64,000 nucleotides of DNA from Wenxinia saemankumensis (GCF_900141735.1 NZ_FQYO01000003.1:1-64000); one strand, 5' to 3'; numbered from the stretch's first letter, positions 26,111 through 36,033 are shown. Made by a program: numbers and translations. Notes: generated by a model not told the origin, from the letters alone.

Positions 26111-26154
26111 CCCGCATCGGTCCCGCGCCGGTCCCGCATCGGCCCCGCGCCGGA
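26111..26154. repeat. 22-bp tandem duplication
   Basis: Two adjacent 22-base units (26111-26132 and 26133-26154), each CCCGCATCGG plus T/C plus CCCGCGCCGG plus T/A, differ at two positions. They lie in the 256-bp gap between the convergent VOC and uvrC genes. No function is evident. Confidence 0.8.
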
Positions 26155-26220
26155 CCGCGAGGCGCTTCGCCCCCCGGGCACTCGCCCCGCCCGTCGCCGG
26201 TATCGGGGCGCGCCGATCTC

Positions 26221-26245
26221 CCCTTCGCAGGGAAGGAAGATACCG
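26221..26245 (-). repeat. Intergenic repeat, copy 2 (diverged)
   Basis: CCCTTCGCAGGGAAGGAAGA then TACCG is a diverged reverse-oriented copy of the element at 12811-12835 (core CCCTGCGAAGG). It lies just after the 3' end of uvrC. Confidence 0.5.
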
Positions 26246-26277
26246 CTGCCGCCGGTCGGCGGGAGGCGCGCCGCCCC

Positions 26278-28185
26278 TTACCCGTTCTCGTGGAAGTAGC
26301 CGTAGATCTTCTCGGCCAGCCCCTCGCTGATCCCCTCGACCGCCTTCAGGTCGGACAGGTTCGCCCGGCTCACCGCCTTGGCCGAGCCGAAATGCTGCAG
26401 GAGCGCGCGCTTGCGCGTCGCGCCCACGCCCGGCACGTCGTCCAGCGGCGTCGCGCCGACCTGCTTGGCCCGCTTGGCGCGGTGGGTGCCGATGGCGAAG
26501 CGGTGCGCCTCGTCCCGCAGGCGCTGCACGAAATAGAGGACGGGGTCGTTGTGGCGCAGCGCGAAGGGGCGCTGGCCGTGGCGGTGGAACTCCTCCTTGC
26601 CGGCGTCGCGGTCGACGCCCTTGGCCACCCCGACCATCGGCACGTCCTCCACCCCCAGCTCGGCGAGGATGGAATGGACGGCCGAGACCTGCCCCGCGCC
26701 GCCGTCGATCAGCAGCAGGTCCGGCCAGGCCGGGCTCTCGCGGTCGGGATCCTCCTTCAGCAGGCGCGAGAAGCGGCGCGTCAGCACCTCCTTCATCATG
26801 CCGAAATCGTCGCCGTTCAGGCTGTCGTCCTTGATGTTGAACTTTCGGTACTGGCCCTTCTCGAAGCCCTCGGGCCCCGCCACGATCATCGCGCCGACCG
26901 CGTTCGTCCCCATGATGTGGCTGTTGTCGTAGACCTCGATCCGGCGCGGCGGCCCGTCCAGCCCCAGCGCGTCGGCGAGGCCGTCCAGCAGCTTGCCCTG
27001 CGCCGCGCTCTCGCTCATCCGCCGGGCGAGGCTCTCGCGCGCGTTGCGGGCGGCGTGGCCGACCAGCTCGGCCTTCTCGCCCTTCTGGGGGACCGCGATC
27101 TGCACCTTGCCGCCGCGTTTCTCGCCCAGCGCCTCGGCCATCAGGTCGGGCTCGTCCAGCCCGTGCGACAGCAGCAGCTGCCGCGGCGGCTCGCGGGTCG
27201 AGTAGAACTGGCCGACGAAGGCCTCCATGATCTCGGACGCGTCCTCCTCGCCGTTGAGGCGGGGGTAGTAGTCGTGGTTGCCCCAGTTCTGGTTGGCGCG
27301 GATGAAGAAGACCTGCACGCAGGCCTGCCCCCCCTCGACATGGAGCGCGATCACGTCGGCCTCGGCCACGCCCTGCGGGTTGATCCCCTGCGCCGACTGG
27401 ACCGAGGTCAGCGCACGGATCCGGTCCCGCAGGGCGGCGGCGCGCTCGAATTCCATCTTGGCCGAGGCGATCTCCATCTCGACGGCGAGATGCTCCTGCA
27501 CCTGGGTGGACTTGCCCTTGAGGAAGCGGTCGGCATCCTTGACCGAGGCGGCGTAGTCCGCCTCGCTGATATGGCCGACGCAGGGGCCCGAGCAGCGCTT
27601 GATCTGGTAGAGCAGGCAGGGCCGGGTGCGGCTGTCGAACATGCTGTCGGTGCAGTTGCGCAGCAAGAACGCCTTCTGCAGCTGGTTGAGCGTGCGGCGC
27701 ACCGCGCCCGCTCCGGCGAAGGGGCCGTAATACTGCCCCGCCTCGCGCTTCGATCCCCGGTGCAGCTTGATCTGCGGAAAGGCATGGTCGCCGGTGACGA
27801 GGATGTTGGGAAAGGATTTGTCGTCGCGCAGCAGCACGTTGTAGCGCGGCTTGAGCTGCTTGATGAGGTTCTGCTCCAGCAGCAGCGCCTCGGTCTCGGT
27901 CCGGGTCGTGAGGAACATCATCGACGCCGTCTCGCGGATCATCCGCGCGATGCGGCTCGAATGCTGCGGGCTGGGGCGGGAATAGGACGACACCCGCGCC
28001 TTCAGGTTCCGCGCCTTGCCGACATAGAGGACCCGCGCCTCGGCATCGAGCATCCGGTAGACCCCGGGCGAGCCGTCGAGCGTGCGCAGGTATCCCTTGA
28101 TGCAGGCATAGCCGGTCCGGGCGGGGCGGCTCGCGGTGCCTTGCGGGGTGCTGTCGGGGCCGGGGTCTGAGGGGGTCTCGGGCAT
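26278..28185 (-). CDS. uvrC: Excinuclease ABC subunit C
   Basis: UvrC makes both incisions in nucleotide excision repair. The 635-residue product contains the N-terminal GIY-YIG nuclease ([20 protein letters not shown]), a UVR motif region, the C-terminal RNase H-like nuclease ([20 protein letters not shown]) and tandem helix-hairpin-helix motifs ([34 protein letters not shown]). A Thr/Pro-rich leader of about 25 residues precedes the nuclease. I saw no alphaproteobacterial LexA box (GTTC-N7-GTTC) upstream. Confidence 0.97.
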   Translation of the reverse strand: MPETPSDPGPDSTPQGTASRPARTGYACIKGYLRTLDGSPGVYRMLDAEARVLYVGKARNLKARVSSYSRPSPQHSSRIARMIRETASMMFLTTRTETEALLLEQNLIKQLKPRYNVLLRDDKSFPNILVTGDHAFPQIKLHRGSKREAGQYYGPFAGAGAVRRTLNQLQKAFLLRNCTDSMFDSRTRPCLLYQIKRCSGPCVGHISEADYAASVKDADRFLKGKSTQVQEHLAVEMEIASAKMEFERAAALRDRIRALTSVQSAQGINPQGVAEADVIALHVEGGQACVQVFFIRANQNWGNHDYYPRLNGEEDASEIMEAFVGQFYSTREPPRQLLLSHGLDEPDLMAEALGEKRGGKVQIAVPQKGEKAELVGHAARNARESLARRMSESAAQGKLLDGLADALGLDGPPRRIEVYDNSHIMGTNAVGAMIVAGPEGFEKGQYRKFNIKDDSLNGDDFGMMKEVLTRRFSRLLKEDPDRESPAWPDLLLIDGGAGQVSAVHSILAELGVEDVPMVGVAKGVDRDAGKEEFHRHGQRPFALRHNDPVLYFVQRLRDEAHRFAIGTHRAKRAKQVGATPLDDVPGVGATRKRALLQHFGSAKAVSRANLSDLKAVEGISEGLAEKIYGYFHENG

Positions 28186-28351
28186 GGCGTCCAGATCGTG
28201 ATTCCGGGGTCCGGCTGCAATAGCCGAGGGGGGGTCACAAGGCCGAAGAAATCCACGGAAGCTGGGGATAACCTCGTGGGGAAAACCGGGGCAGCCGGGA
28301 TTTTCCCTTGCGCACCCGGACCTTCGACTGTTTGCCTAAAATCTAGTCAGC

Positions 28352-28399
28352 TTTGCAAGGCATTGTTTTCGCTATTGAAAATTATGAATGCTTTGTAAA
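28352..28399. repeat. AT-rich inverted repeat
   Basis: TTTGCAAGGCATT (28352-28364) and AATGCTTTGTAAA (28387-28399) form 13-base inverted arms with 11 matches, around a 22-base AT-rich loop. The surrounding 28330-28410 is far more AT-rich than anything else in the window. It lies in the 287-bp gap between uvrC and the SDR gene, about 170 bp upstream of uvrC. Confidence 0.7.
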
Positions 28400-28472
28400 C
28401 AACTGATTTTCCGGGCCCGTTTGGTCCGAAAGGAGGGGGCGCCGCCGCGCGGTGCAGAACTCTGACGCGGGG

Positions 28473-29258
28473 TCAGTCGCGCTGCGGGATGTCCCGGGTC
28501 TGCCACATCAGGTGCTGGCCCCCGTCGATGATCAGCGCCTGGCCCGTCACGGCCGGGGCGTCGATGAAATAGCCGAGCGCCGCGGTGATGTCGCGCGGGT
28601 TGGGGCCGCGACGCAGGATGCTCTCGCGGCGGCGCGCGCGGAACTGCGCCTCGTCCTGCCCGCCCGACGGAAGGGTGGTGCCCGGCGCGATGGCATTGAC
28701 CCGCACCTTCGGCCCCAGCGCCTGCGCCGCGGTCCGCGTGAAGGTCCAGAGCGCGGTCTTGGCGAGCGTGTAGCTCATGTAGTTCGGGGTCAGCTTCTCG
28801 ATCCGCTGGTCGAGCATGTTGACCACCAGGGCGCGGGCCTGCGCCTCGCCGTCCTCGTCGATCTCGGGCTCCTTGCACTGCGCGGCAAAGGCCTGCGTCA
28901 GCATGACGGGCGCGCGCAGGTTCGTGCCCATGGCCCGGTGCCAGCTCTCGCCGGTGATCCCGCCCAGATTGTCGGGCTCGAAGAGCGAGGCGGAATTGAT
29001 CAGCAGGTCGACCGGCCCCTCCAGCGCCGCCGCCGCCTCGGGCACGAGGCGCGCCGTCTCGCCGTCGTCGAGGAGGTCGGCCCGGACGAGGACCGTGCCC
29101 GCCCCCTCGCCCCGGCAGGCGGCCGCGGTTTCCTCCGCCCCCCGCTCGGAGCGGTGATAGTGGATGGCGACCGAGAAGCCGCGTTCCGCCAGATGGATCG
29201 CCATCGCCCGGCCGAGACGGCCGCCGCCCCCCGTGACCAGTGCCCGCCGCATCGTCAT
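28473..29258 (-). CDS. SDR oxidoreductase, FolM/pteridine-reductase-like
   Basis: The 261-residue protein is a short-chain dehydrogenase. The N-terminal GGGGRLG after LVT is a variant of the TGxxxGxG cofactor loop; INSAS replaces NNAG, and the catalytic motif is YTLAK (YMSYTLAK). The ending GQALIIDGGQHLMWQ resembles dihydromonapterin/pteridine reductases (FolM), which supply reduced pterins. The His-Tyr-His-Arg-Ser stretch after the second strand suggests NADPH. A second ATG at 29252 is possible. The antiporter gene ends 10 bp upstream. Confidence 0.85.
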   Translation of the reverse strand: MTMRRALVTGGGGRLGRAMAIHLAERGFSVAIHYHRSERGAEETAAACRGEGAGTVLVRADLLDDGETARLVPEAAAALEGPVDLLINSASLFEPDNLGGITGESWHRAMGTNLRAPVMLTQAFAAQCKEPEIDEDGEAQARALVVNMLDQRIEKLTPNYMSYTLAKTALWTFTRTAAQALGPKVRVNAIAPGTTLPSGGQDEAQFRARRRESILRRGPNPRDITAALGYFIDAPAVTGQALIIDGGQHLMWQTRDIPQRD

Positions 29259-29268
29259 GGTCTCGCCC

Positions 29269-30240
29269 TCAGATCAGGATCAGGGCCGCAACGTAGGCCG
29301 CGTAGAGGGCGGAGAAAACCAGCCCGACGGCGCGCGTCACGCTGCGCCCCCAGACGAAGGGCATCAGGACCAGAGCGGCGGCCAGCATCACCCAGATGTC
29401 GGTCCGCAGCATCTCGGGCGGGACGCGCACCGGGGTCACCAGCGAGGTGATCCCGATGATGGCCAGCAGGTTGAACACGTTCGAGCCGATGACGTTGCCG
29501 ATGGCCACGTCGGTCTCGCGCCGGAACGCGGCGAGCGTCGTGGCCGCCAGTTCGGGCAGCGAGGTGCCGACCGCGACGAGCGTGAGGCCGATCACCGTGT
29601 CCGACACGCCGAACCGGCCGGCGATGGTGGCGGCGCCGTCGACCAGCAAGTCCGCGCCCAGCGGCAGACCGGCGAGGCCGAGCACGAGGTAGAGGCCGAT
29701 CTTCCAGCCCGGCATGCCGGGATCCGCGCCCTCGACTTCGGCCAGCTCGTCGGCCTCGGCGGCGGCCTTCGCGGCGCGCTGCTCGCGACGGTGGGCGCGG
29801 GCGGTCCGGATGTTGTCCCACAAGATCGCCGCGAGACCGGCCAGCAGGACGAGGCCGTGGATCCAGTCCAGCGGCCCGAAGAAGAGCACGACGATGAAGA
29901 GCAGCGTCGCGCCCAGCATCATCAGGTAGCTGCGCCGCGTCTCGTCGCCGCTGGTATGGAGCGTGGCGAACAGGGCCGGGATGCCCAGGACGAGGAGGAC
30001 GTTGGCGATGTTGGACCCGACCACGTTGCCGAGCGCGATGCCCGGCTGGTCGATCAGGCTGGCCTGGACCGAGACCAGCAGCTCGGGCGCCGAGGTGCCG
30101 AAGGCGACGACCGTCAGGCCGACGATCAGGGCGGGGATCCCCAGCCGCAGGGCGAGGTTCACCGCCCCCTTCACCAGGAAGTCCCCCGCGAGGACGAGGA
30201 TCACCAGCCCCGCCGCGACCGAGGCCCAGTCGAGTATCAT
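29269..30240 (-). CDS. CaCA-family calcium/sodium antiporter (YrbG-like)
   Basis: The 323-residue membrane protein has the two inverted alpha repeats of the CaCA superfamily: VAFGTSAPELLVSV with GNVVGSNIANVLLVLG, and AVGTSLPELAATTL with GNVIGSNVFNLLAIIG. About ten hydrophobic segments flank a charged cytoplasmic loop (about 147-175, rich in Ala/Glu/Arg). It likely exports Ca2+ in exchange for Na+ or H+. Its ATG overlaps the stop of the preceding 59-codon gene (ATGA). Confidence 0.92.
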   Translation of the reverse strand: MILDWASVAAGLVILVLAGDFLVKGAVNLALRLGIPALIVGLTVVAFGTSAPELLVSVQASLIDQPGIALGNVVGSNIANVLLVLGIPALFATLHTSGDETRRSYLMMLGATLLFIVVLFFGPLDWIHGLVLLAGLAAILWDNIRTARAHRREQRAAKAAAEADELAEVEGADPGMPGWKIGLYLVLGLAGLPLGADLLVDGAATIAGRFGVSDTVIGLTLVAVGTSLPELAATTLAAFRRETDVAIGNVIGSNVFNLLAIIGITSLVTPVRVPPEMLRTDIWVMLAAALVLMPFVWGRSVTRAVGLVFSALYAAYVAALILI

Positions 30241-30416
30241 GCGCGATCCTTTCCGCAGGGACAGGGGGCCTTGCCGATCCGGGGCCGGCCACAGGCGCGG
30301 CACTTCTTTCCGCCACCCAGCCGGGCGATCCGGTCCGAACCGGGGAAGCGCAGGCGCCCGAACATGGCGAGCACGGCCATGAAGACGAGGAAGAGCAGGA
30401 CGACCTTGACGATCAT
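30237..30416 (-). CDS. Small membrane-anchored zinc-ribbon protein
   Basis: A 59-residue product with one N-terminal membrane helix (MIVKVVLLFLVFMAVLAMF), a short basic linker and a C-terminal four-Cys cluster CRACGRPRIGKAPCPC that could bind zinc. The ATG is 1 bp after the S49 peptidase stop, and its stop overlaps the antiporter ATG (ATGA), so it is embedded in a translationally coupled trio. I do not recognise a named family. The function is unknown; context suggests a partner of the peptidase or the antiporter. Confidence 0.82.
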   Translation of the reverse strand: MIVKVVLLFLVFMAVLAMFGRLRFPGSDRIARLGGGKKCRACGRPRIGKAPCPCGKDRA

Positions 30417-30417
30417 G

Positions 30418-31239
30418 TCAGAGGCCGAACCGGCCGAAGGCGAGGCGGTCGTCGATCTCGGCCATCGCGTCCGAGACGATCCGCGCGCCGAAGCGGTTCA
30501 GCAGGCCCTTCTTCGGGCCGAACCGGCGGAAGCGGACCTTGTCGCCGAACCGGGCCTTCATCTCTGGATGCAGATGCGCGACCCCGTCGGCGAGGCCGAC
30601 CTCGACCGCGTGACGGCCGATCCAGATCTCGCCGGTGAAGAGGTCGGGATCGTCCTTGAGGCGGCTGCCCCGCCGGGATTTCACATGGTCGATGAACACC
30701 TGGTGCAGCTGCGTCAGCCAGCGATCGAGCCGCTCGACATCCTCGGGCTTCTCGGGGCGGAACGGGTCGAGGAAGCTCTTGGACCGGCCGGCGGTGTGCA
30801 CGCGCCGCTCGGCCCCGATCTTCTCGAGCGTGCCCTGCAACCCGAAACCCGCGTTGATGACGCCGATCGACCCGATCAGCGAGCCGGGATCGACGAATAT
30901 CTCGTCCGCCGCCGTCGCCAGCCAGTATCCGCCCGACGCGGCGACATCCTCGCAGAAGGCGAGGACGGGGATCCCCTTCTCATCCGCCAGCCGCCGGATC
31001 CGCGCTGCGATGAGCGAGGATTGCACGGGCGAGCCGCCGGGCGAGTTGATCTGCAGCGCGACGGCGACCGGCCGCTTGGCGAAGGCGCGGTCGATCGCGG
31101 GGCCCATCGACGGGTCGTCCAGCCCGCGCGCCGAGTTCGTGATCTGCCCCTGGAGGCGGATCACCGAGACGACGGGCTTGCGGGCGAGAAAGGCGGGGCG
31201 GCTCAGCAGGGATCGGGAGGGGGCCATGACCCGCGACAT
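30418..31239 (-). CDS. S49 family serine peptidase (SohB/SppA-like)
   Basis: The 273-residue protein is a short S49 peptidase related to signal-peptide peptidases. The Ser nucleophile lies in EDVAASGGYWLA and the general-base Lys in TAGRSKSF; NSPGGSPVQSSL forms the oxyanion region. There is no long membrane anchor, only a basic N-terminus (MSRVMAPSRSLLSRPAFLARK). Family members degrade cleaved signal peptides or membrane-protein fragments. It is followed by the zinc-ribbon and antiporter genes in one likely operon. Confidence 0.9.
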   Translation of the reverse strand: MSRVMAPSRSLLSRPAFLARKPVVSVIRLQGQITNSARGLDDPSMGPAIDRAFAKRPVAVALQINSPGGSPVQSSLIAARIRRLADEKGIPVLAFCEDVAASGGYWLATAADEIFVDPGSLIGSIGVINAGFGLQGTLEKIGAERRVHTAGRSKSFLDPFRPEKPEDVERLDRWLTQLHQVFIDHVKSRRGSRLKDDPDLFTGEIWIGRHAVEVGLADGVAHLHPEMKARFGDKVRFRRFGPKKGLLNRFGARIVSDAMAEIDDRLAFGRFGL

Positions 31240-31265
31240 AGGCCGCGCCCCGCCGGGCTACAAGT

Positions 31266-31721
31266 TCAGGCGGGCGCCGAGAGAAGGACGCCCTTGCGCA
31301 GGATCATGCAGCCATAGGGCCGCTCCTCCCGGGTCTGGACCACGCAGAAGGCGGCGCGGGTCGCGGCGTAGAAGGCGAAGCGGTCCACCGGCGTGACCGC
31401 GACCGCGCGCCCCTCCGCCTTGTCGAGGACGCGCCGCATCTCCGCGACCGCCGGCGGGATCGAGCCCGGTGCGCCGACCGGATCCATCGTCACCGCCGCA
31501 TCGCCGACGAAGGTATCGACGGGCATCAGCGACAGGATCGCGCGCAGCGCGTCTGCCGAATCAGGGGTGCCGATCCGGCAGAGCCGCCCCGTCACGCTGT
31601 CCCGCGCCAGCGCCTCGGCGGGAAAGTTCGCATCGACCAGCGCGACGGCGTCCCCGTGACCCGCCGCCGCCAGCGCCCAGAGCAGGTCGGCATCGAGCAG
31701 CGGATCGATCCCCTTCAGCAT
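31266..31721 (-). CDS. fucU: RbsD/FucU family sugar mutarotase
   Basis: The 151-residue product belongs to the RbsD/FucU family that interconverts anomers of ribose, fucose or similar sugars. Evidence is LLWALAAAGHGDAVALVDANFP with the catalytic His, PVDTF, and EERPYGCMILRKGV with the family Tyr. The residue after the Tyr-Gly is Cys where Asn is common. FucU is favoured by length and the PVDRFAFY segment, but the sugar is not certain. It follows the ABC-2 permease gene by 13 bp. Confidence 0.85.
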   Translation of the reverse strand: MLKGIDPLLDADLLWALAAAGHGDAVALVDANFPAEALARDSVTGRLCRIGTPDSADALRAILSLMPVDTFVGDAAVTMDPVGAPGSIPPAVAEMRRVLDKAEGRAVAVTPVDRFAFYAATRAAFCVVQTREERPYGCMILRKGVLLSAPA

Positions 31722-31734
31722 CGCCGCAGCTCCG

Positions 31735-32492
<758 letters not shown>

Positions 32493-32496
<4 letters not shown>

Positions 32497-33446
32497 TGCG
32501 CGGTCTCCTGTCGGTCGGCGCCGTCATGCTCGACGAGATCGACGAAGATCTCCTCGAGGCTGGACTGGTGGGTCGAGATGTCGGTCATCCGCACGCCGCC
32601 CTCCTTCAGCCGCGACAGCAGGGCGGTGATCCCCGTCCCCCCGCCGCCGGCCGTGTCGTAGGAATAGACCAAGCGCCGGCCGTCCTCGGCCAGCGTCAGG
32701 CCGGTATCGGCCAGCGCCTCGGGTACGCGGTCCAGCGGCTCGGCCAGCTCGATCCGCAGCTCCTTCTGGCTGAGGCGGGCCATCAGGCTGTCCTTCTCCT
32801 CGACCAGCAGGATCTTTCCGGCGGAGATGATGCCGATGCGGTCGGCGATCGCCTCGGCCTCCTCGATGTAATGGGTGGTCAGGATGATGGTGACGCCCTG
32901 CCGCTTCAGCTCGGCCACGGTCTCCCACATGCCACGGCGCAGCTCGACATCGACGCCGGCGGTCGGCTCGTCGAGGAAGAGGATGCGGGGATTGTGGCTC
33001 AGCGCCTTGGCGATCAGCACCCGGCGCTTCATCCCGCCCGACAGCTCGATCGTCTTGCTGTCCTTCTTGTCCCACAGCGACAGGCCCTTCAGCATCTCCT
33101 CGAGGAAGGCGTCGTCGGGGGCCTTGTCGAACAGGCCGCGGCTGAAGCGCACCTGGTTCCAGACCGTCTCGAACAGCTCGAGATTCACCTCCTGCGGGAC
33201 CAGCCCGATCATCGAGCGGGTGTCGCGATACTCCTTCACCACGTCCTTGCCCCCGACCCGGACCGAGCCGGAGCTGGGCATCGTGATGCCGCAGATCGCC
33301 GAGATCAGCGTCGTCTTGCCGGCCCCGTTCGGCCCCAGCAGGGCGAGGATCTCGCCCTCGCGGATCGCGAGGTCGACGCCCTTCAGCGCCTCGAAGCCGC
33401 CCTTGTAGCGTTTGACGAGCTTCTCGACGGTGACGATGTCGGTCAT
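32493..33446 (-). CDS. ABC exporter ATPase (YadG-like)
   Basis: The 317-residue ATPase has Walker [10 protein letters not shown], the Q-loop (VPQE), signature [16 protein letters not shown], Walker [13 protein letters not shown] and the switch His (TTHYIEEAE). The C-terminal 85 residues form the extension common in ABC-2 drug/lipid exporter ATPases. It forms a two-gene export system with the downstream permease. Confidence 0.92.
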
Positions 33447-33550
33447 GGGGCTCCTCCCTCGCGGACGAGCGGAAGCTAGGACGGCCCGGTGCCGGGGGCC
33501 AGCGCCGAAATACGCACAAGCGACATGCGGCGATCCGGGGTGCCGCGGCC

Positions 33551-33580
33551 CCCCCTTCGCAGGGATCGCGAAGACCCCGG
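33551..33580 (-). repeat. Intergenic repeat, copy 3
   Basis: CCCCCTTCGCAGGGATCGCG followed by AAGACCCCGG matches the reverse complement of the 12811-12835 element with a few changes. It sits in the 159-bp gap between the ABC exporter and the RluA-type gene. Confidence 0.55.
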
Positions 33581-33605
33581 CCGGACGGACCCGCCCGCGC
33601 CCGCC

Positions 33606-34259
33606 TCAGAAGGGGGCCTTGGCGGTGACCCGCGTGCCCTGGCCGCCATCGGGATGTCGGAACTGCAGCGTCTCGGAATGGAGCATGAGCCGGGGATGCT
33701 CCCGCGCCGCTCCCTCGGCGTAGAACGGATCGCCCAGGATCGGGTGCCCGATCTCGGCCATGTGGACGCGCAGCTGGTGCGATCGGCCCGTCCGCGGCAT
33801 CAGCCGCACCCGGCTCTCGCCGTCCCGGGCCCGCACCACGCGCCAGTCGGTGATCGCCTCCCGGCCCGCCTCGTGGTCGACACGCTGCTTCGGCCGGTTC
33901 GGCCAGTCGACCGCGAGCGGCAGGTCCACGGTCCCGGTGCGCTCCGCCAGCTCGCCGAAGACGCGGGCGACGTAGACCTTCTTCGTCTGGCGCTTCTCGA
34001 ACTGCAGCCCGAGATGGCGCTGGGCGTGCGGCGTCAGCGCAAAGACCATGACCCCGCTCGTGTCCCGGTCCAGCCGGTGCACCAGCAGCGCGGTCGGGAA
34101 CGCCTCCTGCACCCGGGCGAGCAGGCAATCGGCCAGGTGCTCGCCCTTGCCCGGCACCGACAGCAGGCCGGCGGGCTTGTCCACCAGCACCACCTCGTGA
34201 TCGGCCTGCAGCACCACGAGCGGATCCTGCGGCGGATCGTAGGCGCTGCCGAGCGTCAT
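33606..34259 (-). CDS. RluA family pseudouridine synthase
   Basis: The 217-residue enzyme isomerises specific uridines in rRNA or tRNA. Catalytic Asp64 lies in HRLDRDTSG; PRTGRSHQLRVHMAEIGHPILGD is the second family block (quoted residues form the RTGRxHQxR motif). It has no S4 domain, like E. coli RluA (219 residues), which modifies 23S U746 and tRNA U32. The exact target cannot be read from the sequence. The ATG overlaps the rarD stop (ATGA). Confidence 0.9.
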   Translation of the reverse strand: MTLGSAYDPPQDPLVVLQADHEVVLVDKPAGLLSVPGKGEHLADCLLARVQEAFPTALLVHRLDRDTSGVMVFALTPHAQRHLGLQFEKRQTKKVYVARVFGELAERTGTVDLPLAVDWPNRPKQRVDHEAGREAITDWRVVRARDGESRVRLMPRTGRSHQLRVHMAEIGHPILGDPFYAEGAAREHPRLMLHSETLQFRHPDGGQGTRVTAKAPF

Positions 34260-35185
34260 CGCCGCCGCCACAGCGCCGAGGTGTAGAGCGCGAGCGCCGC
34301 CCAGATCAGCGGAAAGGCGATGGCCCGCCCGGTGCCGAAGGGTTCGCCGAAGACGAAGACCGCGATGGCGAAGATCGCCGTCGGCACGGTGTATTGCAGG
34401 ATCCCGATGGTCGAGAGCGTCAGCCCCCGCGCGCCCGTCGCGTAGCAGAGCAGCGGCACCGCCGTGGCGACGCCGCATCCGGCCAGCATCAGCGTGTCGC
34501 GGGTCGAGCCCCCGAAGGCGCCACCGCCGGTCGCCCCGGTCCACCACAGGATCGCCGCCGCCGCGGGGGCGAGGATCAGCACCTCGAGGAGGAAGCCCTC
34601 GCTCGCGCCCAGCGGCAGCGCGGCCTTGAAGTAGCCGTAGAAGCCGAAGGTCGCGGCGAGGGTCAGTCCCACCCAGGGCACGGTCCGCGACTCCACCGTC
34701 AGGACCAGCACCGCCAGCGCGGCGAGCGCGATGGCCGCGACCTGCCGCCGGCTCAGCCGCTCGCCCATCAGCGCCCAGCCGAGGAACATCGAGAAGAGCG
34801 GATTGATGTAGTAGCCGAGCGCGGCATCCACCGTCCGCCCCGCCGAGACCGACCAGACGTAGACGCACCAGTTGACCGAGATCAGCGCCGCCGTCAGCGC
34901 CGCCATCGCGACCAGGCGCGGCGTGAGGGCCGCCCGCAGCGCGTCGAGCCTGCCGCCCAGGATCACCGCCGCGGCGGCGACCGGCACCGACCACAGGCCG
35001 CGATGCGCCACGACCTCCAGCGCGGGGACATGCGACAGAGCCTTGAGGTAGAGCGGCAGCAGCCCCCACATCGCATAGGCCGCCAGGGCGAAGCGCAGCC
35101 CCCGCGCCGTATCGACCCGCGCCGGACGGCGGGGCGGGGCGGCATCCGCCGGCGCGGCGGCGAGGGAGGAGGGGGTGGCGGTCAT
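34256..35185 (-). CDS. rarD: EamA/DMT-family transporter RarD
   Basis: The 309-residue protein has ten hydrophobic segments and RarD hallmarks: AAYAMWGLLPLYLKAL, EVVAHRGLWSVP, ISVNWCVYVWSVSAGRTVDA, then LGYYINPLFSMFLGW. RarD proteins are drug/metabolite-family permeases with poorly known substrates. I chose the ATG at 35185, followed by a 30-residue Ala/Pro-rich cytoplasmic tail; an upstream start would only add low-complexity sequence. Confidence 0.9.
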   Translation of the reverse strand: MTATPSSLAAAPADAAPPRRPARVDTARGLRFALAAYAMWGLLPLYLKALSHVPALEVVAHRGLWSVPVAAAAVILGGRLDALRAALTPRLVAMAALTAALISVNWCVYVWSVSAGRTVDAALGYYINPLFSMFLGWALMGERLSRRQVAAIALAALAVLVLTVESRTVPWVGLTLAATFGFYGYFKAALPLGASEGFLLEVLILAPAAAAILWWTGATGGGAFGGSTRDTLMLAGCGVATAVPLLCYATGARGLTLSTIGILQYTVPTAIFAIAVFVFGEPFGTGRAIAFPLIWAALALYTSALWRRR

Positions 35186-35273
35186 GCGCCCCCCTTGCCC
35201 CCCGCATGGCCGGGGCACAAGGGGGGCGGCCCCTCGCCCCCGGGGGGCCGTCCCGAGGCGTCATCGACCTGGG

Positions 35274-35310
35274 GGGTCAGGCCCCCCTGCCGGTGCGGGG
35301 GGCCTGACCC
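35274..35310 (-). terminator. Hairpin overlapping the 3' end of the Met-sulfoxide reductase gene
   Basis: GGGTCAGGCCCCCC (35274-35287) and its exact reverse complement (35297-35310) form a 14-bp stem with a 9-base loop. The stem covers the last ten codons and the stop of the gene, so the coding sequence itself encodes half of a likely terminator. No T-run follows. Confidence 0.55.
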
Positions 35311-35795
35311 GGAGGCGCGCCGAAGGTCGCGGCAAGGATCGCCGACAGCCCCTCGGCATCCGCCGCGTCGAAGGCGGCCGGGCGGTCGCTGTCGATGTCG
35401 AGCACGGCGATCAGCGCGCCGGAGGCGTCGCGGACCGGCAGCACGATCTCGGACCGGGTGGAGCTGGCGCAGGCGATATGGCCGGGAAAGGCGTCGACAT
35501 CGTCGACGAGCTGCACCTCGCCGGTGCGCGCCGCCGCGCCGCAGACCCCGCGGTCGAAGGGGATCGAGAGGCAGCCGTGACCGCCCTGATAGGGCCCGAT
35601 GCGCAGCATCCCCGGCTCGGTCACGCGGTAGAAGCCGGTCCAGTCGAAGCGCGCATCCGCGTGGTGGATCTCGCAGGCGAGCGTCGCCATCAGCGCGATG
35701 ACGTCCCGCTCGCCCTCGGCCAGCGCGGCGATGCGCTTGGCCAGCTCGGCATAGTCCACCCGGCTGCCGGATTCCTTCGTGTCCGTCGCGCTCAT
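35277..35795 (-). CDS. msrC: Free methionine-(R)-sulfoxide reductase, GAF-domain type
   Basis: The enzyme reduces free L-methionine-(R)-sulfoxide using thioredoxin. The 172-residue GAF domain has the three diagnostic cysteines with the same spacing as E. coli (C84/C94/C118): Cys75 (GHGC), Cys85 (RGVC) and Cys109 (HIAC). FDWTGFYRV and SEIVLPVRDASGALIAVLDIDS are family motifs. The ATG has a strong GAGAAGGGGCAGAGG leader. The C-terminal 20 residues beyond the fold are low-complexity. Confidence 0.9.
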   Translation of the reverse strand: MSATDTKESGSRVDYAELAKRIAALAEGERDVIALMATLACEIHHADARFDWTGFYRVTEPGMLRIGPYQGGHGCLSIPFDRGVCGAAARTGEVQLVDDVDAFPGHIACASSTRSEIVLPVRDASGALIAVLDIDSDRPAAFDAADAEGLSAILAATFGAPPGQAPRTGRGA

Positions 35796-36033
35796 CCTCT
35801 GCCCCTTCTCCGGTTCGTCCGATCCCTCGCCCCGGGCGCCGGCGAAGGCAAGGGGCGCCGGGCGGCTCCTTGCGCCCCGTCGCCCCTCGGCGCCGTCCGG
35901 TCGGTGACGGACCGTTTCGCGCCCGTCCGGCCGGCGGACGGGGTCACCGGCGCGGCGCCGCCGGGGCCGCCACGGGGCATCGCCGGGCAGTCGCGGCTGG
36001 CACTGGCCGCCGCGCCGTCCTACATCAGGCCCG

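Noticed and set aside
28186-28472. LexA box upstream of uvrC
   Set aside because: No GTTC-N7-GTTC or its reverse complement is present in the gap.
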